Below, piece by piece: positions 9,125 to 16,929 of a stretch of 64,000 bases of DNA. The stretch covers positions 1-64,000 of the forward strand of contig NZ_SNXB01000006.1 in assembly GCF_004362055.1 (NCBI RefSeq). Direction: 5' to 3'. Origin of the DNA: Flavobacterium sp. 245 (GTDB taxonomy: Bacteria > Bacteroidota > Bacteroidia > Flavobacteriales > Flavobacteriaceae). The notes beneath the pieces were generated by a model that saw only the letters and a program-made list of their open reading frames with translations, had not been told where the DNA came from and made no database searches. The position numbers were made by a program, and so were the translations under genes. The first letter of the stretch is position 1. The number at the start of each line of letters is the position of its first letter.

Positions 9125-9497
9125 TCACTTATACGAATATGCTGTGATTCGTGTTGTGCCAAGGGTAGAGCGCGAAGAATTCCTGAATATCGGAATCATT
9201 TTGTTTTGCAAAAAAGCCAAATTTATAAAAGTGAAATTTTATTTTACAAATCATAAAGTTCAAGCTCTTTCTCCAGATTTTGATGTTGAACAATTGTATA
9301 AAAATTTGATTTCATTTCAAAAAATCGCAGATGGAGACAAAGATGGCGGACCAATTGGACAAATGGAAATTCCGGAGCGTTTTCGCTGGTTAACGGCAAT
9401 TAGAAGTTCTGCGATACAAACTTCAAGACCGCATCCGGGTTTGTGTCAGGATTTGGAGAAAACAATTCAGAGATTGTTTGAAGAGCTCGTATTGTAG
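9114..9497 (+). CDS. DUF3037 domain protein
   Basis: A 127-residue soluble protein. The start HLYEYAVIRVVPRVEREEFLNIGIILFC is the hallmark of DUF3037, followed by YFTNHKVQALSPDFDVE and a C-terminal RFRWLTAIRSSAIQTSRPHPGLCQD block that is conserved in the family. The ATG lies inside the end of the HipA-like gene (11-base overlap), so expression of the two is coupled. The domain has no known biochemical activity. The constant pairing with a HipA-type kinase suggests a partner or substrate of that kinase; this is inference. Confidence 0.85.
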   Translation: MQDNHLYEYAVIRVVPRVEREEFLNIGIILFCKKAKFIKVKFYFTNHKVQALSPDFDVEQLYKNLISFQKIADGDKDGGPIGQMEIPERFRWLTAIRSSAIQTSRPHPGLCQDLEKTIQRLFEELVL

Positions 9498-9552
9498 CTA
9501 TTTTAAACCATATAAGTCATATAAGATGATTTACGGTTTGGCTTAAAAAAAG

Positions 9553-9622
9553 AATCTCGCAAAGACGCAGAGTCGCAAAGAAATATAAGAAAAACTTTGC
9601 GACTCTGCGTCTTTGCGAGATT
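9553..9622. terminator. long perfect hairpin between convergent genes
   Basis: Two perfectly complementary 28-base arms (9553-9580 and 9595-9622; core CTTTGCGACTCTGCGTCTTT) with a 14-base loop, flanked by A-runs and T-runs on both sides. It lies between the convergent DUF3037 and HutD-like genes and probably terminates both. It is also a member of a repeat family: a near copy is at 10282-10352. Confidence 0.85.
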
Positions 9623-9635
9623 AAAAAAACTTAGA

Positions 9636-10184
9636 TTAAAAATCCAACATCCCAGAAAGACATTCATTAGAAAAATGAAGCAATATATTTTCCTTATTTT
9701 GATTTTCAATGACTAATAAATCGTAAGGGTTTAGATTGTATGGCTTGTCATTAATTTTAATAACAGTTGTCTGTAAAGAAAATAAAATCATTATTTGAGC
9801 ATTACAATTCAGAGTACTATTGGTTATTCTCAGTTTGTGGTGGCCTATTTTATCAGAAACCATCCAGTTAAAATCAATACCTTTTGTATAAGAAGTCACT
9901 TCATCATCTGAATTAAATTCCATGATTTCATATTTCTCATATACTTTTTTTTCTTTGTTTACCTCAATATGTAAGCTGTTATCAAGCATAACCAAATATC
10001 GGTGATAACCTTTAAATTTGGTAAACTCTGAAGGCATTTCCTCTATTGTTGCACTGCTTATTCTGAATACAAAATCTCTATCGGCATAGTTTGCTGTTTC
10101 CGGATAGATCAAATATTCATATGTCAATCCACCACTCCAAATAGAGGCTTTACTATCTTTTTTAGACAAAAGGCGTATGTTCAT
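9636..10184 (-). CDS. HutD family protein
   Basis: Cupin-like HutD/Ves family protein of 182 residues, probably cytosolic. Family landmarks are WSGGLTYEYLIYPETANYADRDFVFRISSATIEEMPSEFTKFKGYHRYLVMLD near the N-terminus and TKGIDFNWM in the middle. HutD proteins are linked to histidine utilisation genes in proteobacteria, where they have been proposed to limit the pathway; the molecular activity is unclear. Here it stands alone, 15 kb from hutH, between two palindromic repeats. Confidence 0.85.
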   Translation of the reverse strand: MNIRLLSKKDSKASIWSGGLTYEYLIYPETANYADRDFVFRISSATIEEMPSEFTKFKGYHRYLVMLDNSLHIEVNKEKKVYEKYEIMEFNSDDEVTSYTKGIDFNWMVSDKIGHHKLRITNSTLNCNAQIMILFSLQTTVIKINDKPYNLNPYDLLVIENQNKENILLHFSNECLSGMLDF

Positions 10185-10243
10185 TTTTTATTTTTTAAAA
10201 AAGGTTCAAAGTGGCAAAGTTACAAAGAGGCAAAGATTTTGTA

Positions 10244-10263
10244 GAGACGCACAGCAGTGCGTC
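10244..10263. repeat. short palindrome
   Basis: AGACGCAC-AGCA-GTGCGTCT is a perfect 8-base stem with a 4-base loop, just upstream of the larger hairpin at 10282. It lies in a repeat-rich gap that also holds CAAAG-spaced repeats (10204-10235). Confidence 0.7.
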
Positions 10264-10281
10264 TAACGTGTAGAATTTAAA

Positions 10282-10352
10282 AATCTCGCAAAGTCGCGAA
10301 GTCGCAAAGAAATATAAAAAAAAACTTTGCGACTCTGCGACTTTGCGAGATT
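10282..10352. repeat. long hairpin, near copy of the 9553-9622 palindrome
   Basis: Arms at 10282-10309 and 10325-10352 pair over 28 positions with small central mismatches. Core sequences CTTTGCGACT and CTTTGCGAGATT are shared with the 9553-9622 element. It sits past the stop of the GNAT gene (minus strand) and can terminate that gene. The two copies flank the HutD-like gene. Confidence 0.85.
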
Positions 10353-10411
10353 AAAAAAACTTTAGTGAATCTCTGCACAAAATTTTTGTGTATCTCTGTG
10401 AAAGAACAATA

Positions 10412-10918
10412 TCAAAGAAGCTTCTCCAAAAATATAAACTCCAAAGGCGCATCAGAAATAGTAACATGAATTTCGCTCTCAGGAAAAGCTTCTCTTTCGC
10501 CCGTATCTGCATAACCATGACGTTTATACCATGCAATAAGCTCTTCACGAACCGAAATAACCGTCATAATAATACTCGACAAACCCAAAGCTTTAGCATG
10601 ATTTTCGGCTTCAGCCAAAAGTTTTTTCCCGATGCCGCTGTTTTGAAGTTCAGGAGAAACCGTTAGCATTCCTAAATACAGTTGATGACCTTTTTCAACC
10701 AATAAAACCGAACCAATAATTTTGTCATTTTCAGTGAATTTCAGAATCGTATTTTTTGGATCTTGGAAAATTTCTGTCATTTCCTGTTCATCGGTTCTTT
10801 TTCCTTCCAATAAATGCGCTTCGGTTGTCCAGCCTTTTTTAGAAGTTTCGCCTCTGTATGCAGAATTGATTAATATATTCAAAGCAGAAATATCTGCTAA
10901 TGTTGCTTTTGAGATCAT
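10412..10918 (-). CDS. GNAT family N-acetyltransferase
   Basis: A 168-residue acyltransferase of the GNAT fold. The acetyl-CoA binding motif A is clear: LGMLTVSPELQNSGIGKKLLAEAE around residues 82-105, with the Q-x-x-G-x-G pyrophosphate loop. The C-terminal AWYKRHGYADTGEREAFP is the usual motif B region. The substrate is unknown; the mix of charged and aromatic residues in the N-terminal part does not reveal it. Flanked by the HutD-like gene and an S10 peptidase gene, both on the same strand but separated by repeats or 47 bases. Confidence 0.9.
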   Translation of the reverse strand: MISKATLADISALNILINSAYRGETSKKGWTTEAHLLEGKRTDEQEMTEIFQDPKNTILKFTENDKIIGSVLLVEKGHQLYLGMLTVSPELQNSGIGKKLLAEAENHAKALGLSSIIMTVISVREELIAWYKRHGYADTGEREAFPESEIHVTISDAPLEFIFLEKLL

Positions 10919-10965
10919 GAATTATAGTACTTGTAATTTACTTTCTTTATGATTAGAAATCAGAT

Positions 10966-12498
10966 TTAATATTTTGCAGGTTCAGCAGCTTTAGGTAATG
11001 ATTGTTTTATAAATGTTCTAATGTCTTCGTTTGCAGTTTCAAGATCAGCTTTTCTCAAATACATCATATGACCGCTTCTGTAACCTTTCCACGACATTCT
11101 ATCATTTAGTTTTCCGCTTGGATCCATTTGCCATAAATCGTATTTAGCATTAAAGTAGTCACAGGCACCATCATAATATCCTGATTGCACCATTACATGT
11201 AAATATGGATTTTGTGCCATGGCCTGTCTCAGGTTTTCTCCTGTTTTATCATTAGATCTGTCCCAAGGATGAACAGGACCAAACATATTGTATTTAAAGT
11301 CCGTTTTGTAATTAAGATTATTACGGACATACATATTGATAGCAGGTGTAAACGAATGCAACCAAGACGTTAGTTCAGCATTAAAATCAGGACTTTCACC
11401 AGCGTCTTTACGGTCAATTCCTTTGTATCTTGAATCAAGTCTTCCTACTGTATAGCCTTTGTCTCTTAAGAGTTCTTTCCAAAAATAATCATAAGGAACG
11501 TCTAAATTGTTTTGCAGAATGACTTTCTCTGAAATACCAGAATAACGTGCCATTTTAGTGGCAATTTCTTTTCTTTTTTGTTCCTCCAAAAAGCCTCCTT
11601 TGCTCAGTGCAGGAAGAAGTTCGTTTATGGTAAAATCTTCAACCTCAGGTAGCATATCCGTTAAATCTTTATTTTGCAGGTCAGGACTTAGCATTTTGTG
11701 ATACCAGGCAGTAGCTGCAAAATAAGGCAATTTAAGAGCAGCGTCAGATACAACGCCGCGAGTTATTCCTAACTCAGTGGGAGACACTAAAATCACTCCG
11801 TTAAGATACATCCATTGATTGTTTTGTAATTGAAGTGCTAATCCGGAAACACGGGTCGTGCCATAACTTTCACCTATCAGGTATTTAGGCGAAGCCCAAC
11901 GATTAGTTCGGGTTACAAAACCATTGATCCAATCGGCTAAGTATTTAATGTCGGCATTTACACCGAAGAATTTTGCAGTAGGGATTTCTTTGCTTGTAGG
12001 TCTTGAATACGCTGTATTAACAGGGTTTACAAAAACGATATCAGCAATATCTAGAATAGAATAAGGGTTTTCTTTTATTCCGTAAGGCTGTAACGGGTAT
12101 CCTTCATCATCAATATTTAACAAACTTGGACCCGTATAAGCAATCTGCATCCAAACAGAAGCAGATCCAGGACCACCATTAAATGAAATAACTAAAGGAC
12201 GGGAATCCCTATCTTTTACGTCAGAACGTTCATAATAAGTGAAAAATAATCCGGCAATTGCTTTTCCGTCTTCGTCCCAAACCGGCATCGTACCGGTTGT
12301 TGCCTTATAAGAAACTTTTTGTCCTTTTATTGTGGTTGTATGATTTGTGATGACTTGAGAATCTGGATTGAAAGTAAGGTTAGATGGTGAATTTTCTTCT
12401 TTTGCAGCCGGAGTTGCAGTGGTGGCTTTTGGTTTTGCTTCCTGAGCGTATGAAGTAAAAAATCCAACTAAAAGGAATAAAGTAAATGTTTTTTTCAT
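10966..12498 (-). CDS. serine carboxypeptidase-like peptidase (S10 family)
   Basis: Exported serine peptidase of 510 residues with a signal peptide (MKKTFTLFLLVGFFTSYAQ). The S10 signature elements are present in order: oxyanion-hole segment SFNGGPGSASVW (about residue 107), nucleophile Ser in GESYGTTR (about 209), Asp in GYYDGACDY (about 434) and His in SGHMMYL (about 482). Family enzymes remove residues from protein or peptide C-termini. The section between signal peptide and domain is Lys/Ala/Thr/Pro-rich and likely unstructured. The gene is monocistronic. It could help recycle periplasmic peptides, as secreted peptidases are numerous in flavobacteria. Confidence 0.92.
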   Translation of the reverse strand: MKKTFTLFLLVGFFTSYAQEAKPKATTATPAAKEENSPSNLTFNPDSQVITNHTTTIKGQKVSYKATTGTMPVWDEDGKAIAGLFFTYYERSDVKDRDSRPLVISFNGGPGSASVWMQIAYTGPSLLNIDDEGYPLQPYGIKENPYSILDIADIVFVNPVNTAYSRPTSKEIPTAKFFGVNADIKYLADWINGFVTRTNRWASPKYLIGESYGTTRVSGLALQLQNNQWMYLNGVILVSPTELGITRGVVSDAALKLPYFAATAWYHKMLSPDLQNKDLTDMLPEVEDFTINELLPALSKGGFLEEQKRKEIATKMARYSGISEKVILQNNLDVPYDYFWKELLRDKGYTVGRLDSRYKGIDRKDAGESPDFNAELTSWLHSFTPAINMYVRNNLNYKTDFKYNMFGPVHPWDRSNDKTGENLRQAMAQNPYLHVMVQSGYYDGACDYFNAKYDLWQMDPSGKLNDRMSWKGYRSGHMMYLRKADLETANEDIRTFIKQSLPKAAEPAKY

Positions 12499-12726
12499 AG
12501 AATTAGGGCGTGTTATAATTTTAATGATGATATTTTGATATTCTGAATTGTGGACTATTATTCGAGTTTTTAAAGATATAAAAAAATAACAAGTGATGGT
12601 TTTTAGTCTTAAAGAAGGACTAGGTTATTTTATGAAAGTGTTTAGCAAGGATGTTTCTTTTTTCTTTCGAATAATCTCCAGTTTTGATTTAAGAAACTAA
12701 AAAGAAAAATTAAGAGCAAATTCTGT

Positions 12727-13020
12727 TTAAGAACTTTTTGATTTTCGGTTAATGATACGGCAATAAGTGAAATGTGACAGTACAACAAGTAGCAAACCAA
12801 TATTCCAATAAACTTCAAAATAAGCAAAAGCATTATAAAAGCAGAATACTGAATTTTTTTCGGTTTCATCATCAATTCTGAAGTAAATAGGAAAGATGAT
12901 TAAAAAGACTGATAAAAATATAGAAAGCACGATTAGTCTACCATATTTGATTTTAAAATAATCAGATATCCCATAAGCTGACATCTGAAAAATCAATAGT
13001 AGTAAAAATATCTCTTCCAT
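12727..13020 (-). CDS. small membrane protein, unknown function
   Basis: A 97-residue protein with three likely membrane helices: residues 3-20 (IFLLLLIFQMSAYGISDY), 27-48 (RLIVLSIFLSVFLIIFPIYF) and 70-88 (WNIGLLLVVLSHFTYC), ending in a basic tail. I do not recognise a family. It begins 24 bases after the stop of the 73-residue gene and follows the FAD oxidase on the same strand, so it is likely the last gene of that run. Another reading frame at 12642-12875 overlaps it but looks random. Confidence 0.6.
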   Translation of the reverse strand: MEEIFLLLLIFQMSAYGISDYFKIKYGRLIVLSIFLSVFLIIFPIYFRIDDETEKNSVFCFYNAFAYFEVYWNIGLLLVVLSHFTYCRIINRKSKSS

Positions 13021-13044
13021 AATTCTGATTTAATTATTTGCCTT

Positions 13045-13266
13045 TCAAGAATTCATTAAATTTAATCGGTTTTTAATTCGTTCAATTATTTCTAGATCAT
13101 TGTCGCCATGAATATCTCTAATGTTATAATTCGGATTTCTGGGATCTATAGTTTCTTGAAATTCATTAACATTAAGATTGAAAAGTGCCTGACCAAATCT
13201 TTGATCTGGTTTTTGTTCTAAATATGATGCAATTAAATCAAGGATGATTTGATGTTCTTTTTTCAT
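13045..13266 (-). CDS. small hypothetical protein in the FAD oxidase operon
   Basis: A 73-residue soluble protein (IILDLIASYLEQKPDQRFGQALFNLNV, then a C-terminal RNPNYNIRDIHGDNDLEIIERI). The QRFGQALFNL motif resembles short proteins of unknown function found next to restriction or toxin-type genes, but no family can be named with confidence. It starts 16 bases after the stop of the 838-residue FAD oxidase, so it is probably co-transcribed with it and with the membrane protein gene that follows. Confidence 0.6.
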   Translation of the reverse strand: MKKEHQIILDLIASYLEQKPDQRFGQALFNLNVNEFQETIDPRNPNYNIRDIHGDNDLEIIERIKNRLNLMNS

Positions 13267-13282
13267 CGTTGGAGTTTAGAGT

Positions 13283-15799
13283 TTAATAATCATAAACATG
13301 TTCAATTGTAAGCTTGTTCTTTTTCGAATCCTTAATAAAAGGCAATAACTTCTCAACGGGTAAAAGATAAACGTTCCTTTTTAAACTGTCATCCGTCACA
13401 ATTTTGGACTGATATAATAGTTTCACATCTTTTAAATTTGGTTTGTTTAATGCCTTTTCAATTGTCGAAACCGCAATCTCATCATTTCCTGAAATTTCAT
13501 AGATTTTCACATCTTGATTCGAAAGTTTCATGATTTCTTTTGTGAAGATTTCCCAGCGTGTAACAGCAATAATCATTTTATCACCATCTTTTTTGATGAT
13601 TTTAAGGTTCGGATTTTCTTTAATGGTATCAACATTCGAAACAATTAAATAAATAGAATTAGAAGGCGTTTCGTAACTTGATTTTGCGCCCCATTCAATA
13701 ATCTTTGAATAAAAAGCTTTAAATGAAAATTCTAATGTAAAAATCATAGTTCTTTCCCATTTTCGAAGTACGCTGTAATCTGACTTTTCAGAAGCCGTCC
13801 AAACTTTTTTAATCCAAGGCATAAATTTAAATTCATACCATGCGGTTTGATAGATAAAATCGCTGTACGCGCACTGTGCTTCAATAATTGTTTTTTCAGC
13901 CTCGGAATTTTTTTCTTCTGAAAATAGAGCAAACAATCTTCCAACCGTATTTTCATAAATGATTTTCAGGCCATATTCCATTGTCATGCTTACGCCAATG
14001 ACTTGCAACATCGTTTTATATTCACTATTTTCAGGATAAGCTTTTGATGTCAGTTTTATCGAACGATCATACAATTTCCAATATTCATCAATAGATTTGT
14101 AAAAAGGAAAATCAGACGGGTTTTTACCACTTTTCAGATAATCCGCATATTCTTTTGGATTGTAAACCAAATACCATTCTGGAACCGTCAGAACCGTTTG
14201 TTCTTCTGCTCTGAAGTATTCTTTTATTTTCTTTTTTTGATGCGCTAAATTGTTTTCAGTGTACGGATTATACTTGTCCAATAACTTATTTGTAAAGCGC
14301 TGGTCTGGATCTAATTTATTTTTTAAGGCGAAATATTTAGCACTATTTGGATATCCTTTTTGAAACTGTTCAACAGTCGCGTGAGGCTGATAGGGAAGGT
14401 ACCAGGTTCCGTTTTCGCTTAAAATAGCGTCCGTCATTTCAAGTGTCCATTTTTTGACATGCTCTTTTGCTTCGGGATTGGTTCCTTGTTTGTAATAAAT
14501 TACGAAAGCAAAAACCTCTCTTCTTGCCCACGAAAGATAACTTTCATGATCTGGCAAAGCATGTCTCAGCGAAACATTAATAACATTGACTTTATTATTT
14601 TGAAAAATGGCACTCATTTTCGGAATAAATGATTTTATATTTTCCACGGGAATAAAGTATTCTTGCAATACATACGTTGACTTTTCGCGTGAAGAAGGTT
14701 CTAATTCCTTCACATCATAACTCGCTTCTTTATTGCGCCATCGAACCGTTTTCGGAATAAAATACAAAGGATCAATCGCGTATTCACGAATCCATTTCCC
14801 CGAATTTCCCCAGGAAACCACTCCGGATAAATTCGATTCCAGCCAATAATTTTCATTTTCATCAATTAAGCGGTCGGTATCTGTTAAGGGTTTTGTAGTT
14901 TTCTCCCATGAAATACTCATTATTTTATCGTATTTCGGAGGATATAAATTCCCATTCTGAAAAACTACTTTGTCATTATTTCTAATGTTTTTATCAAAAT
15001 AAGCTTTGTAATCTTTAATAGGCATGACCAGGTGGAATCTTTCTACTTTTTCATTATCAACCAATTGCAAAGTAGCTTCGGCGATAACGCCAATTCCTCC
15101 ATAACCCCCAATTGTAGCATAAAAAATCTCCTGATTTACTTTTCGGTTCGCAATGATAACAGCACCATTTGCAGTAATTATTTTCAATTCTAAAACCGAC
15201 GAAATAATCGGACCATAACCGACATATCTTCCGTGGCAATTTACCGAAATCGCACCACCAACCGTAAAATTAGAATACGTCTGCATGATTTTGATAGATA
15301 AATTCAAAGGGTCAATTACGGTCTGAATATCTCTCCATCGAATTCCGGCTTGTACCGTAATCTGCTTTTTAGAAGTATCAATACCGACGATTTTATTGAA
15401 AGAATGCATATCGATATGTAAACTGTTTTCGAACGCCGTTTGTCCGCCCATACTGTATTTTCCTCCGCCAATCGAAATGGGTCCGGTGGTATTTTTTATG
15501 GCGTAAACAATCTCGGTTACCGTTTTAGGTTTGATAATTTGATTGACCTGAACCGGGTTGATTTGTGTAATATCATTCAGCGTTTTATTATCAATCGTCG
15601 TATCGAATTTTGAATCTCCGGAGAATTGTATTAATAAGAAAATGTATAAAACGAATAAAAGGAAACCGTAAAACGGAATTGCCCTGCGCTTTTTTCTATT
15701 GATAAACCGAATCGCTTTTTTGATTCCGGCGCAAATGAATTGTATAATTTTGAATAACCAGGCGAATAACAATAGAATAAAACGGTAGATTTTTTTCAT
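13283..15799 (-). CDS. membrane-anchored FAD-linked oxidase with a C-terminal unknown domain
   Basis: An 838-residue protein. Two hydrophobic segments (about 5-26 and 42-60) anchor it in the membrane. Residues 85-250 form a type-2 FAD-binding (PCMH) domain: IKPKTVTEIVYAI, the GGGKYSMGGQ loop (111-120), then GGAISVNCHGRYVGYGP and GGYGGIGVIAEATL. An aldonolactone-oxidase-like domain reaches about residue 512 and ends with the family-type block YLPYQPHATVEQFQKGYP plus LDPDQRFTN. Many relatives carry His where Tyr116 stands (a covalent flavin site), so the flavin here is probably not covalently held at that point. The last ~300 residues (from LTVPEWYLVYNPKEYADYL) form a separate domain of unknown function, which I recall as a stand-alone protein elsewhere. 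It starts 20 bases after the Tat-signal methyltransferase-like gene. Substrate unknown. Confidence 0.82.
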   Translation of the reverse strand: MKKIYRFILLLFAWLFKIIQFICAGIKKAIRFINRKKRRAIPFYGFLLFVLYIFLLIQFSGDSKFDTTIDNKTLNDITQINPVQVNQIIKPKTVTEIVYAIKNTTGPISIGGGKYSMGGQTAFENSLHIDMHSFNKIVGIDTSKKQITVQAGIRWRDIQTVIDPLNLSIKIMQTYSNFTVGGAISVNCHGRYVGYGPIISSVLELKIITANGAVIIANRKVNQEIFYATIGGYGGIGVIAEATLQLVDNEKVERFHLVMPIKDYKAYFDKNIRNNDKVVFQNGNLYPPKYDKIMSISWEKTTKPLTDTDRLIDENENYWLESNLSGVVSWGNSGKWIREYAIDPLYFIPKTVRWRNKEASYDVKELEPSSREKSTYVLQEYFIPVENIKSFIPKMSAIFQNNKVNVINVSLRHALPDHESYLSWARREVFAFVIYYKQGTNPEAKEHVKKWTLEMTDAILSENGTWYLPYQPHATVEQFQKGYPNSAKYFALKNKLDPDQRFTNKLLDKYNPYTENNLAHQKKKIKEYFRAEEQTVLTVPEWYLVYNPKEYADYLKSGKNPSDFPFYKSIDEYWKLYDRSIKLTSKAYPENSEYKTMLQVIGVSMTMEYGLKIIYENTVGRLFALFSEEKNSEAEKTIIEAQCAYSDFIYQTAWYEFKFMPWIKKVWTASEKSDYSVLRKWERTMIFTLEFSFKAFYSKIIEWGAKSSYETPSNSIYLIVSNVDTIKENPNLKIIKKDGDKMIIAVTRWEIFTKEIMKLSNQDVKIYEISGNDEIAVSTIEKALNKPNLKDVKLLYQSKIVTDDSLKRNVYLLPVEKLLPFIKDSKKNKLTIEHVYDY

Positions 15800-15818
15800 A
15801 AACAGGCAGAGAAAGAGA

Positions 15819-16760
15819 TTAGATTTTGGTAAAAAACATTAAAGCATTTTTGGTAGGATCGCCTTTTTGATACAATGTTTTTTTATTGAATTTAAATCCG
15901 ATGTTTTCAACAAAAGCACAAATAAAGTCTAAAGAATAAAAGTTTCGAACCTCTTTGGCGTTGTATTCCCAGGTTTCGTTTACGCCCAAATTAAAGACAT
16001 CGTGCGCCAATGCCACTAATACTTTTTGATCTTCGGTATCGCAATTATGATCTCTTAAAATCAATTTTCCGCCCACGCGCATCGTATCTCTAATCGAAGA
16101 AATATATTGCGTTCGCAACTCTAAAGGACAATGATGAAAACCGATATAAACAGTAACCAAATCAACACTATTGTGCGGAACATGATCTCCAAATTTGGTT
16201 TCGTAATTGGTAAAGGGAATGTATGCTGCGCCAACGGCAATTTGCCCGCGCTCGACCATTTCAGTAAAAGAATATTTTGGTTTTCGGCCATCAGCATAAT
16301 ATCTTTTTCCTTTGATGGAAATACTTTCTTCCAGATAATCCAGATATCGGCCCGAAGAACCAATTTCTAAATAACCATTATAAAAAGTGCCTTCTCCCAA
16401 CAAAGCAACCGTTTCTGCCGACATTTCATTTTTTTGATGCATCAAAGCAGGAAGCTGATAACGAACGCTTGATAACATAGGCGTAATGTCGTCTAACTGC
16501 GATTGTGTCGCCGTATAAATCTCTTTATCAGTGCTTTTTGAAATCGTATTGTCATAAATTAATTTATGGAATTCGGCCTCGGGATATAAATTAAACACGT
16601 TTTTCAAAAACAAAGAGAACTGATTTTTAAGTTTAGAATTCGTATAAATGTATTTGAAATTACTTCTAAGAATTGAAGTAGATTCAAGCAATTTATTAGG
16701 AAACAATTGTACCGATGTGACAAAAAGTAATGTTGTTTTAACGAAGTCCCTTCTTTTCAT
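15819..16760 (-). CDS. methyltransferase-like protein with twin-arginine signal
   Basis: A 313-residue protein. The N-terminus MKRRDFVKTTLLFVTSVQLF fits a Tat signal (R-R-x-F-x-K then a hydrophobic stretch). Residues 130-300 look like a class I SAM-methyltransferase fold: motif I LEIGSSGRYL (131-140), an acidic motif-IV-like SVDLVTVYIGFHHCPLELR (198-216), and MRVGGKLILRDHNCDT (227-242). Export of a SAM-dependent enzyme would be odd because SAM is cytosolic, so either the signal anchors it facing inward, the fold binds another ligand, or the RR motif is fortuitous. It is first in a run with the FAD oxidase (20-base gap). Confidence 0.72.
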   Translation of the reverse strand: MKRRDFVKTTLLFVTSVQLFPNKLLESTSILRSNFKYIYTNSKLKNQFSLFLKNVFNLYPEAEFHKLIYDNTISKSTDKEIYTATQSQLDDITPMLSSVRYQLPALMHQKNEMSAETVALLGEGTFYNGYLEIGSSGRYLDYLEESISIKGKRYYADGRKPKYSFTEMVERGQIAVGAAYIPFTNYETKFGDHVPHNSVDLVTVYIGFHHCPLELRTQYISSIRDTMRVGGKLILRDHNCDTEDQKVLVALAHDVFNLGVNETWEYNAKEVRNFYSLDFICAFVENIGFKFNKKTLYQKGDPTKNALMFFTKI

Positions 16761-16929
16761 AGTTGGTTTTTGATGAATCTAGCCTTTAACAACATAGTTA
16801 TTTGAAATTATTAAAAGTGACTGGTTTCTATACTATGCAATATAAAAAATCTGTAAATCTATACTTTTAGTCACTTTCAAAAGTAAGACCATACCAAATG
16901 ATATTTACAGATAATACTTTATGGAAATA

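Noticed and set aside
12642..12875. Overlapping 77-codon frame on the minus strand
   Set aside because: It runs out of frame through the 97-residue membrane protein, has no family features and looks like chance in AT-rich DNA.
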